Shown here: positions 14,942 through 22,813 of the stretch, piece after piece
How the letters are laid out: the number at the start of each line of letters is the position of its first letter
Position numbering within the stretch: the first letter of the stretch is position 1
Source: a bacterium UBP6_UBA1209
GTDB taxonomy: Bacteria; UBP6; UBA1177
DNA: 27,008 nt
Reading direction: 5' to 3'
NCBI GenBank assembly: GCA_002309575.1
Contig: DBXP01000034.1
Span: forward strand, 1 to 27,008
Notes under the pieces: generated by a model
Told to the model about the DNA's origin: nothing
What the model saw: the letters and a program-made list of their open reading frames with translations, nothing else
Database searches by the model: none
Position numbers and translations under genes: made by a program

Positions 14942-16879
14942 TTACCACCTCTTTCTGCCGTAGCTTCTTTCACTGTTGAGCTGTGCCCGCTGCTGCAGGT
15001 CGGAAACGGTGTTTGTCGCTATTTTTCTGATTTCCTGTTCAGTCATATTGCCGCCGTTGTTGTTGATTGTGAAGTTCGCCTCGATATGGTCTCCGCCCTG
15101 ATTGATTATCTGCTGCCGCTTGATCTCGGCCTGAAGGCTTTTGTCTTTTGCCGCGAGGTCGTCCACTCTGAGAGATGCAGCCGCCGATTCCTCGTCGATC
15201 TCAAAACCGTTGAAAATATAACGCAGAAAACCGCCGACTTTCCCAATAACAGCCTTGAAGCCGTCGAAGCCCGAAGTCAGGACTCTCAGATCTCTCCCGG
15301 CTTCCGTAGTCACGTCAGAAAGCTGGCTGAAAACATAGACAAGCGACGCTACGCCAGCCCCTATAAGAAGCAGCTGCCAGTTTGCCGCCGCAAAAGAACC
15401 CATCGCTTTCGCTCCTTTCAGAAGTCCGCCCGGAAGTTTCTTGAGCTGCGGCCCGAATTTTTCCAGGAGCGGCAGAGCCATTCCCAGCTGTCCCGCGATC
15501 TCAAGACCTTTCCCTGCCGCCATCGTAAGGCCGCCGACACCCAGCGTGGTGTAACCTATCGCTTTTGTAAGCCCCGGAAATTTTTCGCCGAAATCACCGA
15601 GCTTTTCAGCCGCCGAAGTTGCGAGCCCTGCCAGATCGGTGAGAACCGGATTGAAATTCATTCCGATTTTTCCCATCGACGTGTCAAGTGTTCCCGTAAA
15701 GGCGTTCCACTGAGCCGAAAAAGTTCCGAGCTGTGCCCCGACAATCTTGTCAAGCGAAGCCTGTTCTTTCATTCTTGCCGTTATTTCGGCAGCACCCTGC
15801 ACTCCGCCGGTCTTGTCGTTCATAAGAGTCGAAACGAGAGCCGACATATTTGCCGAACTTCCGAAAAGCTCCTTTATGGCCGCCGATCTTTTTTCATCGG
15901 AAAGCCCGTTGAGTTTTCCGAGCTGCTCTACAAGGTTTTCAAAACCCAGATATTTTCCCTCTCTGTTAGTGAACTGGAGCTGAATTCCTGCCGCAGCCGC
16001 AGCCTTGTTCACGGCGTTCTTGTCCATGACACGCGCTTCAAGCTGTGAAAGCCCCGTCGAAAGAACTTCCGCGCTCATTCCGGCGAGCTGCTTTTTCAGC
16101 ATGACAAGGTAAGGCATTCTCTCTGTCAGGGCTTCATAGCCGGTCGATCCGAGAGCCGCCGCGCTTGCCCCCGTCTTTGCGATCATCGTGGCCATGTCCT
16201 CTACATTGACACCCATTGACTTTGCGCGGGTCAGCATGTCATACACGCCGAAATCACCGGCAAGTTTGTCGCTTCCGACGTTCCAGGACTGTGAAATAAG
16301 GTTGGCTATTTCGAGAGCGCGGTTGTAGTCGTTTCCCAGAACGCCGACCGCGAATTTTGCAGAGTCTTCGAGTCCGCCTTTGGCCAGAGCTTCGGCATCC
16401 ATTCCGCGTGCTACGGCTCCGGCTGCCGCCTGATACATTTCGTCGGCGGTTGCCGGAAGTTTGTTCGCCGTCTTTATAACAGCCTCTGAAAGCCCGTTGA
16501 ACGAGCCTTTAACGGCTCCGTTTGCGTCAAGCATGACCGATTTGAGAGAAACCATTCCGGTTTCAAGTCTAGCCATCGCGCCGACCGGTCGTTCAAGACT
16601 TCCCGCGATTCTGCCTCCGAAAGCCGTGATGTCTGCTCCGAGAGTTCTGACCTGTGAAAAAGCCTGCATTTCGAGACTGATTCCGTCAGCCCATTTTTTT
16701 AGCCCTTTCGCCTTCGCTTCAAGTCCCTTGAACGAGATCCCGGAGAGCTTTTTCGCGCTTTTTTCCGCCGAATCGAAAGACTGAGCCGCGTTTTTGGCTT
16801 CTTTGCTTGTCTGCACAAGCTCTTCCTTTGCGTTGCTTTTGAATTTGAAAACTAAACCGAGCTCAAACAACTTCGCCAT
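14942..16879 (-). CDS. Tail tape measure protein
   Basis: The 645-residue tape measure sets tail length and passes through the tube. The first 150 residues are helical and Ala/Lys-rich. Residues about 85-420 hold the TP901-like core, including LETGMVSLKSVMLDANGAVK and ANKLPATADEMYQAAAGAVA. Two hydrophobic stretches lie at about 470-500 (TLGVGGLTMAAGKGLEIAG) and 535-555 (WQLLLIGAGVASLVYVF), likely the membrane-active region. The start codon overlaps the stop of the frameshifted chaperone (TAATG), as expected for the gene after G/GT. Its 645 residues suggest a tail of roughly 90-100 nm by the usual 1.5 Angstrom per residue rule (inference). Confidence 0.95.
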   Translation of the reverse strand: MAKLFELGLVFKFKSNAKEELVQTSKEAKNAAQSFDSAEKSAKKLSGISFKGLEAKAKGLKKWADGISLEMQAFSQVRTLGADITAFGGRIAGSLERPVGAMARLETGMVSLKSVMLDANGAVKGSFNGLSEAVIKTANKLPATADEMYQAAAGAVARGMDAEALAKGGLEDSAKFAVGVLGNDYNRALEIANLISQSWNVGSDKLAGDFGVYDMLTRAKSMGVNVEDMATMIAKTGASAAALGSTGYEALTERMPYLVMLKKQLAGMSAEVLSTGLSQLEARVMDKNAVNKAAAAAGIQLQFTNREGKYLGFENLVEQLGKLNGLSDEKRSAAIKELFGSSANMSALVSTLMNDKTGGVQGAAEITARMKEQASLDKIVGAQLGTFSAQWNAFTGTLDTSMGKIGMNFNPVLTDLAGLATSAAEKLGDFGEKFPGLTKAIGYTTLGVGGLTMAAGKGLEIAGQLGMALPLLEKFGPQLKKLPGGLLKGAKAMGSFAAANWQLLLIGAGVASLVYVFSQLSDVTTEAGRDLRVLTSGFDGFKAVIGKVGGFLRYIFNGFEIDEESAAASLRVDDLAAKDKSLQAEIKRQQIINQGGDHIEANFTINNNGGNMTEQEIRKIATNTVSDLQQRAQLNSERSYGRKRW

Positions 16880-17342
16880 TACCGGTTCCCTCTTTCAATA
16901 GCCTCTTTTTCCTTTTTGTAGTAAGCAGCCAGCGTCTTCAGCCAGTAGCCGTATTCTTTCGTGTCCAGCCCCATGACTTCCGAATAACTGAATCCTGCAT
17001 CTTTAATAAGAATTAACGCGCCGTCTAAGCTGGCATATCCGAGCTGAAAGCGGCGTTTAACTCTAAAAAATCACGGCGGGTCATTGTTTTAAGGGTTTCG
17101 TAAACCTGCTTTTTGCCGTCGAAAAGGCAGCATTCCGCCATGAGAGCGGCTGCAAAAGCGTAACCGTCAACCTGGCCGCACGCGATCTGAGCTTTGATCG
17201 TGTCTGCCACTTTCGGCTCTCTCATTTCGACTTCCTTGAACTCGAAAGGCGGTTCGCTCTCGACGATCTTTTTGATCTTGATCCTCGGTTCTTTTATTTT
17301 GACTTCTTCGATTTTTTTCTTGGCTTTGCTTTCTTCTGTCAT
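16879..17342 (-). CDS. Tail assembly chaperone, -1 frameshift product (G-T type)
   Basis: The upstream chaperone frame (17342 to stop 17025) overlaps a second open frame that runs on to a TAA at 16879-16881. The two join at the slippery heptamer at 17064-17070. After a -1 slip the product continues FFRVKRRFQLGYASLDGALI and then KDAGFSYSEVMGLDTKEYGY up to EAIERGNR, adding about 63 residues. This is the conserved arrangement of lambda G/GT and of many contractile-tail phages, where the long form binds the tape measure during tube assembly. The long frame has no start codon with an SD of its own, which supports frameshifting. The exact frequency cannot be read from sequence. Confidence 0.85.
17025..17342 (-). 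CDS. Tail assembly chaperone, short form (Mu gp41-like position)
   Basis: A 105-residue protein made by ordinary termination at TAG 17025. It has a charged Lys/Glu-rich N-terminus (about residues 1-45), then a compact domain with VADTIKAQIACGQVDGYAFA and LKTMTRRDFLELNAAFSS. Position between the tail tube and the tape measure, together with the downstream frameshift extension, identifies it as the tail assembly chaperone. GGAGG at 17348-17352 lies five bases from ATG 17342. A hairpin repeat (17379-17417) separates it from the tube gene. Confidence 0.88.
   Translation of the reverse strand: MTEESKAKKKIEEVKIKEPRIKIKKIVESEPPFEFKEVEMREPKVADTIKAQIACGQVDGYAFAAALMAECCLFDGKKQVYETLKTMTRRDFLELNAAFSSDMPA
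17064..17070 (-). promoter_or_regulatory. Programmed -1 ribosomal frameshift site
   Basis: On the minus strand the heptamer T TTT TTA fits X XXY YYZ in the zero frame (codons GAT TTT TTA GAG). It lies 12 codons before the zero-frame TAG and precedes the -1 frame that stays open for about 63 codons to the tape-measure start. Confidence 0.85.
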
Positions 17343-17378
17343 CTCATCCTCCTTCGTTCGCCTCAGTCCCCGCTTTGT

Positions 17379-17417
17379 CCCCTCTCCACACTGGAGAGGG
17401 GTGTTCGGGGTGAGGTC
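17379..17417. repeat. Dispersed hairpin repeat, copy 1 (between tube and chaperone)
   Basis: CCCCTCTCCA (17379-17388), a 3-nt loop CAC and TGGAGAGGGG (17392-17401) form a perfect 10-bp stem. GGGTGAGGTC follows at 17408-17417. A second copy with one stem mismatch and the same following decamer is at 20887-20922. There is no T-run in either direction, so it is not a standard terminator. Confidence 0.75.
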
Positions 17418-17426
17418 TGGTTTTTA

Positions 17427-17936
17427 TTAAAGATTTGCGTTCTTTCTCATCTCTTCAAGCCTGTCAACGCCGTCAGTCTTGAAGATGTTGTTGTCAACGT
17501 TGATCTCGATCACTTCGTTTCCGTCGTGCCATACCTTGATGCGGTCAAGCGTGAATTTCACTTTCTGGCCTGACCAGTCCTGGCCCTTGACGGTTCCCAT
17601 GATGTCGTTCTCCTGGATGCGCCCGGTAAGCTCCATCTTGACCGCAAGTTCGCGCTCCGATCCGTCCTCCGTCCTCACTACGTTGCCGTAGATCGTGAGG
17701 TTTCTCTTAGCGAACGGATTAAGGAACTTTTCGTTCAGGAAGTCCCAGGTGATATCGACTTCAAGACTGTCGATCCCGACCGGGACCTTCTTTTTGCCGT
17801 ACATGCCGATAGGATTGATGTCCTTTTCGATCATGTTGACAGAAAGCCCGGAGATCTCCTGCGCTCTTCCGTAAAGCGAGTTAGTGTCGTCATAGACGTT
17901 TGCGCCCGTGACCGTGTCGAATTTCAGTGCCGGCAT
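17427..17936 (-). CDS. Major tail tube protein (P2 FII/Mu M-like)
   Basis: A 169-residue protein directly after the sheath, the order used by P2 and Mu. The start MPALKFDTVTGANVYDDTNS, the LEVDITWDFLNEKF segment and the strand MELTGRIQENDIMGTVKGQD are in line with the contractile tail tube fold, which stacks as hexameric rings inside the sheath. Length is in the normal range (about 120-175). It is 13 bases from the sheath stop, in one transcript. Confidence 0.9.
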   Translation of the reverse strand: MPALKFDTVTGANVYDDTNSLYGRAQEISGLSVNMIEKDINPIGMYGKKKVPVGIDSLEVDITWDFLNEKFLNPFAKRNLTIYGNVVRTEDGSERELAVKMELTGRIQENDIMGTVKGQDWSGQKVKFTLDRIKVWHDGNEVIEINVDNNIFKTDGVDRLEEMRKNANL

Positions 17937-17948
17937 TTTTCCCTCCCG

Positions 17949-19568
17949 TTATTTTCCAAGGTTAGCCAGATACTCTACATTGTAGCTTCTCTGGTAAGTT
18001 ATGCGGTCAGCCGGAGGCGTTGCTGCGTCATCGTAGCTGAATGTAACGTGACCCGCCATGAGCTGTGTCGGTGCGTTTTCCGCCGGATCGTACCAGCATC
18101 TTCCGCCCGCTATCGCGCCGCGTGCAGCGAGTGTGATCAGGAAATTGCTTACATCCCGGACAAGGCCGTCTATCCACGGAGTGGTTATCGGCTGGTCAAT
18201 GCGCTGTTCGGAATAGTATTCAATCGACTCCTCGATCACGTCTCCGACAGTCATAGTGACCTCAAAGATCTCATGGTCGGTGTTTCCGCCCGAGCTGTTG
18301 CTGTCGAACGAGCTGTTCATGTTCCCGCAGAACTTCAGTCCGCCAACGTTTTTCACGGTTACGATCCCGGCAGCATTGAGCAGCTGGGAATCCGCGCCCG
18401 AGTTGTTGATCGAATACTCGACCGGGACAGAAAGCGCGTCAAAACCGTAAATAGCCTGCGAGCTGATGCTCCACCAGTAGCCCTTAGAAGCGTCCATGTC
18501 GGTTCTCGCCCTGACACCTGCCGCCGCAACCGACATCGGATAAGTTTCTTCGCCCGATTTCAGAGCCGGGAAAAGAAGTTCGAGCCTCTTTTCGTGGAAT
18601 CCGAAAGCCTTTGAAGAGTTCATTCTTGCCGCTACAGCCTTTGAAACAGTGTCGGTGTCGCTCATGTCAGCGTCAATGTAGCATCTCGCCTTGAGCCTGT
18701 TCGTGACCGCAAGAAGCGCATCCGCGACCGCCTTTTTCTGCGAATATCCCGGAGCAATGATGATTTTGGGTGTATAACCCGTGATCGTCTGGGAATCGAG
18801 CAGCGCATAGATGCCCGTTCTCGGAGTTGAATCGTTGCTTCCGATGATGTCGCTGTCCTCGACGGTGTCTGCGTACTGGTAAGCGACCTTCTTTGCCGTC
18901 GCAATGTCTTTGAGCAGCGTGATGATGCCCGTCGCATAGTCAACGGTGTAGTCCTCGTCCTCTGTGTAGGTTGTTTCGCCCGTCGGATCGGTAACGGCTA
19001 CCGCGCCGATGTTCGTCTTTCCGGTGGTTATGGTTGCCGGAGCCGGAGCGACTTCTTCGGTTACAGCTTCCGATCCGCCCGTGTAGGTGTAAGTGACTTT
19101 GTAGGTGTCCGGAAGGCTCTTTTTGATCTCGATCTCGCCGGTTTCCGAAGTAACGACATAGTCGGTGGTAACGGTGAGGGTGTCCCCTGCCGAATCCTCG
19201 ACTTTCGAGACCGTGACCGCGGTGTGTGCAAGCGTGATCACGTTCGATCCTGCGTCGAGGTTTTTGCTTGCAGCCGAAACAGTTTCGACTCCGACCGGAA
19301 CGACGATCACTACCGGAACCTGATTCGTGAACTGCTCGTACATTTTGCTGAGATACGATCCGAGTTTTCCGCTTGTCGCGGTAGAACCGAATTTTTTAGT
19401 AATATCGGTCTGTTTTGTGAGAACGGTCGGAGTGTCGGCAGCGATCTGTTCTTTCCAGCCTGCCGCCGGTGCACCGACGATCCCGATGATTGAGGTCTTG
19501 ACTTCGCTCACGTTTTTCGGCACGTCGCCTTTGTGAACGGTCTCGACTCCGTGAAGATAATTTGCCAT
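17949..19568 (-). CDS. Contractile tail sheath protein (Mu L/P2 FI-like)
   Basis: A 539-residue sheath protein. The N-terminus (GVETVHKGDVPKNVSEVKTS, then IIGIVGAPAAG) is the typical sheath start. Residues about 120-245 form an extra beta-rich insertion of two related repeats, each ending in DY(V/T)V.....TGxI..KxxL/LxxxI. The C-terminal domain has the family pattern INNSGADSQLLNAAGIVTV, IDQPITTPWIDGLVRDVSNF, then HVTFSYDDAATPPADRITYQ. It forms the outer contractile tube. SD AGGAGG lies upstream of ATG 19568. The phage is thus a myovirus type. Confidence 0.95.
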   Translation of the reverse strand: MANYLHGVETVHKGDVPKNVSEVKTSIIGIVGAPAAGWKEQIAADTPTVLTKQTDITKKFGSTATSGKLGSYLSKMYEQFTNQVPVVIVVPVGVETVSAASKNLDAGSNVITLAHTAVTVSKVEDSAGDTLTVTTDYVVTSETGEIEIKKSLPDTYKVTYTYTGGSEAVTEEVAPAPATITTGKTNIGAVAVTDPTGETTYTEDEDYTVDYATGIITLLKDIATAKKVAYQYADTVEDSDIIGSNDSTPRTGIYALLDSQTITGYTPKIIIAPGYSQKKAVADALLAVTNRLKARCYIDADMSDTDTVSKAVAARMNSSKAFGFHEKRLELLFPALKSGEETYPMSVAAAGVRARTDMDASKGYWWSISSQAIYGFDALSVPVEYSINNSGADSQLLNAAGIVTVKNVGGLKFCGNMNSSFDSNSSGGNTDHEIFEVTMTVGDVIEESIEYYSEQRIDQPITTPWIDGLVRDVSNFLITLAARGAIAGGRCWYDPAENAPTQLMAGHVTFSYDDAATPPADRITYQRSYNVEYLANLGK

Positions 19569-19581
19569 TTTTTTATGCCTC

Positions 19582-20301
19582 CTAACTCCTTGAAATGATC
19601 TGAGCCGTCCCCATACTTACGCGTGGGATGTAAGCGTCGATGTCAGGGTTGCTGTTCACGAAACCCGGCCACAGATAAGTGTACAGATAGATGTCGCCGG
19701 TTTCCGCGTCGGTTTCAGTTCTGACCAGAATTATTCCGGTTTTGATGTCGTCCTGCGTTACAGTAACGTTGCCGCTGCTGTCACAGGCTACGGTCGCCGT
19801 GCTGCCAAAAGATATATCGTACAGCCCCGATTCGTATTCCGATTCCCGGCAGAACATTGCAAGCAGCTTGATTCTGAAAGTTGCAGCCTTTCCGTTTTCT
19901 ACAGTAAGCGCACCGCCTTCTTTCGAGAATGAAAGTGCGCCGGGCTTGTCGGTGGACGCATAGCCGCCGCTTCCGATTGTTACTTTTGCGGTGTCGAATT
20001 TCATGTCTGCCAGCGTGTAGCTGGTTTTGATATACCCCGTGCAGGTCAAAGCGTAACCGATTGTTTTTTCGACGTTTTCCATCCACGAAAAAAGCGTCTG
20101 CTTGATTTTTGCCAGATTCGGCACGGTGACTGTCGTGAGTTCGTCGCTGTCGTCTGCGATCTTGTCCACCTCAACGTCTTTCGGCGTGGGGTTGAAATAC
20201 ATGTCATACCATTTTAGCGCGTAGCTTTTGAGCAGGTTCGCGAACTTCGTGATGTTCTCAAGTGCCGTGCTCCACGGTGTGTTGCTGTTGTTGTTGTCCA
20301 T
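19582..20301 (-). CDS. Unknown protein between gp37-like protein and sheath
   Basis: I cannot assign this 239-residue protein to a family. The N-terminal 100 residues are helical (TALENITKFANLLKSYALKW); the rest is beta-rich, with Gly/Ser-containing strands such as KVTIGSGGYASTDKPGALSF and a final segment RVSMGTAQIISRS. It has no signal or membrane segment. Its place between a connector-type gene and the sheath gene is often taken by neck, tail terminator or tube-initiator proteins. A virion role there is inferred from position alone. Confidence 0.8.
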   Translation of the reverse strand: MDNNNSNTPWSTALENITKFANLLKSYALKWYDMYFNPTPKDVEVDKIADDSDELTTVTVPNLAKIKQTLFSWMENVEKTIGYALTCTGYIKTSYTLADMKFDTAKVTIGSGGYASTDKPGALSFSKEGGALTVENGKAATFRIKLLAMFCRESEYESGLYDISFGSTATVACDSSGNVTVTQDDIKTGIILVRTETDAETGDIYLYTYLWPGFVNSNPDIDAYIPRVSMGTAQIISRS

Positions 20302-20310
20302 AATTCCTCC

Positions 20311-20856
20311 TTAATTTTCCTTTTCGCTTTTCACGATGACCGTTCTGCCGTCGTGAAACGTGATTTCCCTTGCTATACCGTAGACTGTTTCATCCTTGCG
20401 GCCTGCCGCAGCGGTGTAGGGAACCCTGACCGCGAATCTGGCCGTGTAATACCAGAAACCGCGTCCCGCCTCCGTAAGCTCACAGTTCGTCATCCACATC
20501 GGCTTTGCCTTTAAAGCCGGTTTAAAGCCCGTTAAAACAGCCCTTACACGGTCAATAACGTCGTAAGCCCCGGCGCGGTCGGTGACAATGGCGGTGTTAC
20601 CCGTCCTCAGATTGCGCATGATGATGTCAATGTCGAAATAAAGAACGTCTTCCTGGACCGCCGAATAAATGCCGTTCGGATCTGAGGGCTTCACTCCTGC
20701 GAAGTGAATCCACACAGAGCCCGTGGCCGCATTCATCATCCGGCTTGCCGCATCTTCCGGGCAGCGCTCGATCTTGATTTTCTCAAGCGGCGATTTCGCT
20801 TTTTTTGAATCCGCCTCAAGCGTTTCCAGAATCTTTGTTTCAATATTCTCGATCAT
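20311..20856 (-). CDS. Mu gp37-like connector/tail-terminator-type protein (DUF1834)
   Basis: A 181-residue protein. IENIETKILETLEADSKKAK at the start and the VLYFDIDIIMRNLRTGNTAI, YDVIDRVRAVLTGFKP and FAVRVPYT elements resemble the gp37/DUF1834 family of Mu-like phages, thought to cap the tail or connect it to the head. The order gp36-gp37-sheath is that of Mu. Two adjacent ATGs at 20859 and 20856 are possible; the second leaves better spacing from GAGG (20861-20864). A hairpin repeat lies just upstream. Confidence 0.8.
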   Translation of the reverse strand: MIENIETKILETLEADSKKAKSPLEKIKIERCPEDAASRMMNAATGSVWIHFAGVKPSDPNGIYSAVQEDVLYFDIDIIMRNLRTGNTAIVTDRAGAYDVIDRVRAVLTGFKPALKAKPMWMTNCELTEAGRGFWYYTARFAVRVPYTAAAGRKDETVYGIAREITFHDGRTVIVKSEKEN

Positions 20857-20886
20857 CATTCCTCATGGCTTCGTTCATTACATCCG

Positions 20887-20922
20887 CCCCTCGCCACACT
20901 GGAGAGGGGTCAGGGTGAGGTC
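20887..20922. repeat. Dispersed hairpin repeat, copy 2 (between gp36 and gp37 genes)
   Basis: CCCCTCGCCA (20887-20896), loop CAC and TGGAGAGGGG (20900-20909) make a 10-bp stem with one mismatch. GGGTGAGGTC follows at 20913-20922. It is the same element as at 17379-17417, including its orientation. Confidence 0.75.
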
Positions 20923-20924
20923 AA

Positions 20925-21365
20925 TCACCACTTGTCCAGCACACTCCACGGAAACAGCCTGTCTGCCGGTGTTTTGTTGCACCGCGTCTGGCCGCCGCCG
21001 CCCGGAGTGCCGTCCCCCTTCGCCGGAATCGGAAGATCGATCTGCCCGTCGTGAACCGACTTCAGCCGTGCGATCAGATTTTTGTAGATCTCCATCAGAG
21101 ACTGCGGCATATCCTGACGGTGCCGCCTCTCCCAGAGAAAATAGATTGCCAGCTGCGTCGAAATATCCCCGATAATGAGCGGAACCGTCGAAAGCGGTGT
21201 CACGTAACGACCGCCGATATAGCTGTCGATTATCGCGTCCGCCTTCGAGATCGCCTCCGTGACGACTCCCGCGTCGGCAATACCGTCGCAGTTGTCGTCC
21301 GAAAGCTGTATCACGTCATCTTCGGAGGATGCTTTCACAAGTTCTTCGTAAGTCGAATAAGACAT
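20925..21365 (-). CDS. Mu gp36-like head-tail connector protein (DUF1320)
   Basis: A 146-residue protein starting at ATG 21365 (SYSTYEELVKASSEDDVIQL), with a GAGGG site just upstream; the frame open to 21410 would run through an intergenic repeat. The family pattern of Mu gp36 is visible: a helix with EAISKADAIIDSYIGGRYVT followed by PLSTVPLIIGDISTQLAIYF and a helix with ERRHRQDMPQSLMEIYKNL. Members resemble head-completion adaptor proteins that bind below the portal. The C-terminus has a Gly-rich KGDGTPGGGGQTRC tail. Confidence 0.88.
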   Translation of the reverse strand: MSYSTYEELVKASSEDDVIQLSDDNCDGIADAGVVTEAISKADAIIDSYIGGRYVTPLSTVPLIIGDISTQLAIYFLWERRHRQDMPQSLMEIYKNLIARLKSVHDGQIDLPIPAKGDGTPGGGGQTRCNKTPADRLFPWSVLDKW

Positions 21366-21376
21366 AATCCCTCTTT

Positions 21377-21414
21377 CTTCGTCCGCTGCGCGGCAGTTTG
21401 ATTGCCGCATTCGC
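21377..21414. repeat. Dispersed intergenic inverted-repeat element, copy B
   Basis: CTTCGTCCGCTGCG is followed by GCGGCA-7 nt-TGCCGC (21390-21408) and CATTCGC. The flanks match copy A (12118-12152) and copy C (23950-23986), while the stem core differs. It lies between the decoration protein stop (21420) and the gp36 SD. Confidence 0.4.
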
Positions 21415-21419
21415 GTCGG

Positions 21420-21896
21420 TTAAACCAGTCTTACCATCACAAGGTCGCCTTCCGATGCGTCTTCGAGTGCATACCCGTTGACAGCCTGCGGAAGCACGCC
21501 GCCCGAGACAGCACCTGCGGTCACTGCACCGGCTGTTACAGTGATTGTCGGGGTTGCAGCGTCGGCAGTAACCGGAACGTCGCCCGCTTCAAGCGCGACA
21601 GTCGGAGCCGCTACAGTCGGTGCCGCAACAGCGGCGGAGCTTGCAGCTACCGCGTGACCGTTTGCGTCGCTTGTTACAGCGTCCCCGGCAGAGATCGATC
21701 CGCCTGCAATGACCGGAACGATGCCGTTGATCGCGACCGGAACAGCTTCGCCCGCTACCATGTTTTTCATCGAAACACCGAGAGCCTTTGCGTTTGCGCC
21801 GCATATCGCGCCGGTGATGCCGATAAAGATGTAAGATGCAGTGTCAGCCGCAGCAAGGACACTGTAGACAAGGTTGGTTATAAATGTTTTTCCCAT
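21420..21896 (-). CDS. Capsid decoration/cement-like protein with Ala-Val-Thr-rich insertion
   Basis: A 158-residue protein directly downstream of the major capsid gene. The middle (AGEAVPVAINGIVPVIAGGS, then ISAGDAVTSDANGHAVA) and the end (GYALEDASEGDLVMVRLV) fit the DUF2190-type capsid cement fold, a short beta barrel that decorates heads. An unusual low-complexity stretch of Ala, Val, Thr and Pro (about residues 80-135, with a repeated AAPTVA unit) replaces the usual loop. ATG 21896 has GGAGG at 21902-21906. The frame also extends upstream but without an SD. Confidence 0.75.
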   Translation of the reverse strand: MGKTFITNLVYSVLAAADTASYIFIGITGAICGANAKALGVSMKNMVAGEAVPVAINGIVPVIAGGSISAGDAVTSDANGHAVAASSAAVAAPTVAAPTVALEAGDVPVTADAATPTITVTAGAVTAGAVSGGVLPQAVNGYALEDASEGDLVMVRLV

Positions 21897-21906
21897 CGTT
21901 CCCTCC

Positions 21907-22812
21907 TTACTTTTCGATGTTGCTGATGAGATACATCGCATCCTGACCGGTCTGAGCGACTTCGAACATGTCGGTCGTTCTTACGATCTCGATCTTGCCG
22001 CCCTCAGCGTCGTATTTGTCAACGTATCTGAAACCTTCCATCTGGAGAGTGTAGCCTGCCGCCGGTTCGTCGTAGCTTTCGGTTTCGCTCGGAACGTAGG
22101 CAAGGATCACGTTGTCGCTCCAGACATCCTTCATGGTTCCGTTGTCGTCGTAGATCGCTTTGCCGACAACGACTTCCTTGAGGCCGAAAATGCTTGCGAC
22201 AAGCTCTTCAGTCGCGACTGCGTTCTGAGTGTGCTTGATTTTTGCAAGGATTTCAGAATGTTCCTTGAGGATGTCCCACGCTTTCGCACCGACAAGCATA
22301 AGGTTCGGCTCGACGCCGACATCCTGCCTGATCTTCGACATAGCAGCAACGATGTCAGCTACCGGGTGGCCTGCGCTCTGATCCCAGCAGGTGGTGTTCG
22401 AGAGTGCCTTTTTGTGCGAAGCCGAATAGTTCGAAGTGTTCTGTGCGATGTTTGCGATCGTCATTTCGAGCTCGTTGTCGATTGCCTTTCCACCTACAAA
22501 AACAGCGCGTCTTTCTTCGTTGAAAAGACTCTCTTTTTTGTCGCGGTAATCGATAGGAACGCCGAAATCGTGTTCCTGAAGAACGACATCCTGAGTCGTT
22601 ACGCCGTCGAGCCTGTAGAGGTTCGTGCTTCCGCCAGCCGCTCTGAGAGTTTTGTAAATTCTGAAAGCATCTTTTCCGAATTTCGGGATCTTGACTCCCT
22701 CTTTGTCAACTTTGACAACCGGGAAAAGTTTTGTTCCGACATAGGCCGGATTGCGGTAGCCTACCGCGAGTTTGGTGAGGACAAGGTCCACAATTCTTTC
22801 TTTTTTCGACAT
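21907..22812 (-). CDS. Major capsid protein
   Basis: A 301-residue protein placed after the protease/scaffold and before the decoration protein, as with Mu T. The start MSKKERIVDLVLTKLAVGYR and the YVGTKLFPVVKVDKEGVKIP region are typical of an N-arm and E-loop. The middle (LMLVGAKAWDILKEHSEILA) and the segment AGYTLQMEGFRYVDKYDAEG suit an HK97-type fold; the end (FEVAQTGQDAMYLISNIEK) is common among phage and prophage coat proteins of this length. It is expected to form the icosahedral head. The fold assignment is inferred. SD GGAGG precedes ATG 22812. Confidence 0.85.
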   Translation of the reverse strand: MSKKERIVDLVLTKLAVGYRNPAYVGTKLFPVVKVDKEGVKIPKFGKDAFRIYKTLRAAGGSTNLYRLDGVTTQDVVLQEHDFGVPIDYRDKKESLFNEERRAVFVGGKAIDNELEMTIANIAQNTSNYSASHKKALSNTTCWDQSAGHPVADIVAAMSKIRQDVGVEPNLMLVGAKAWDILKEHSEILAKIKHTQNAVATEELVASIFGLKEVVVGKAIYDDNGTMKDVWSDNVILAYVPSETESYDEPAAGYTLQMEGFRYVDKYDAEGGKIEIVRTTDMFEVAQTGQDAMYLISNIEK

Positions 22813-22813
22813 C

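Noticed and set aside
14423..16048. A 541-codon open frame on the plus strand
   Set aside because: It lies entirely antisense to the tape measure and U genes, has no SD, and its product is Arg/Ser/Phe-rich as expected of the complement of a coding sequence.
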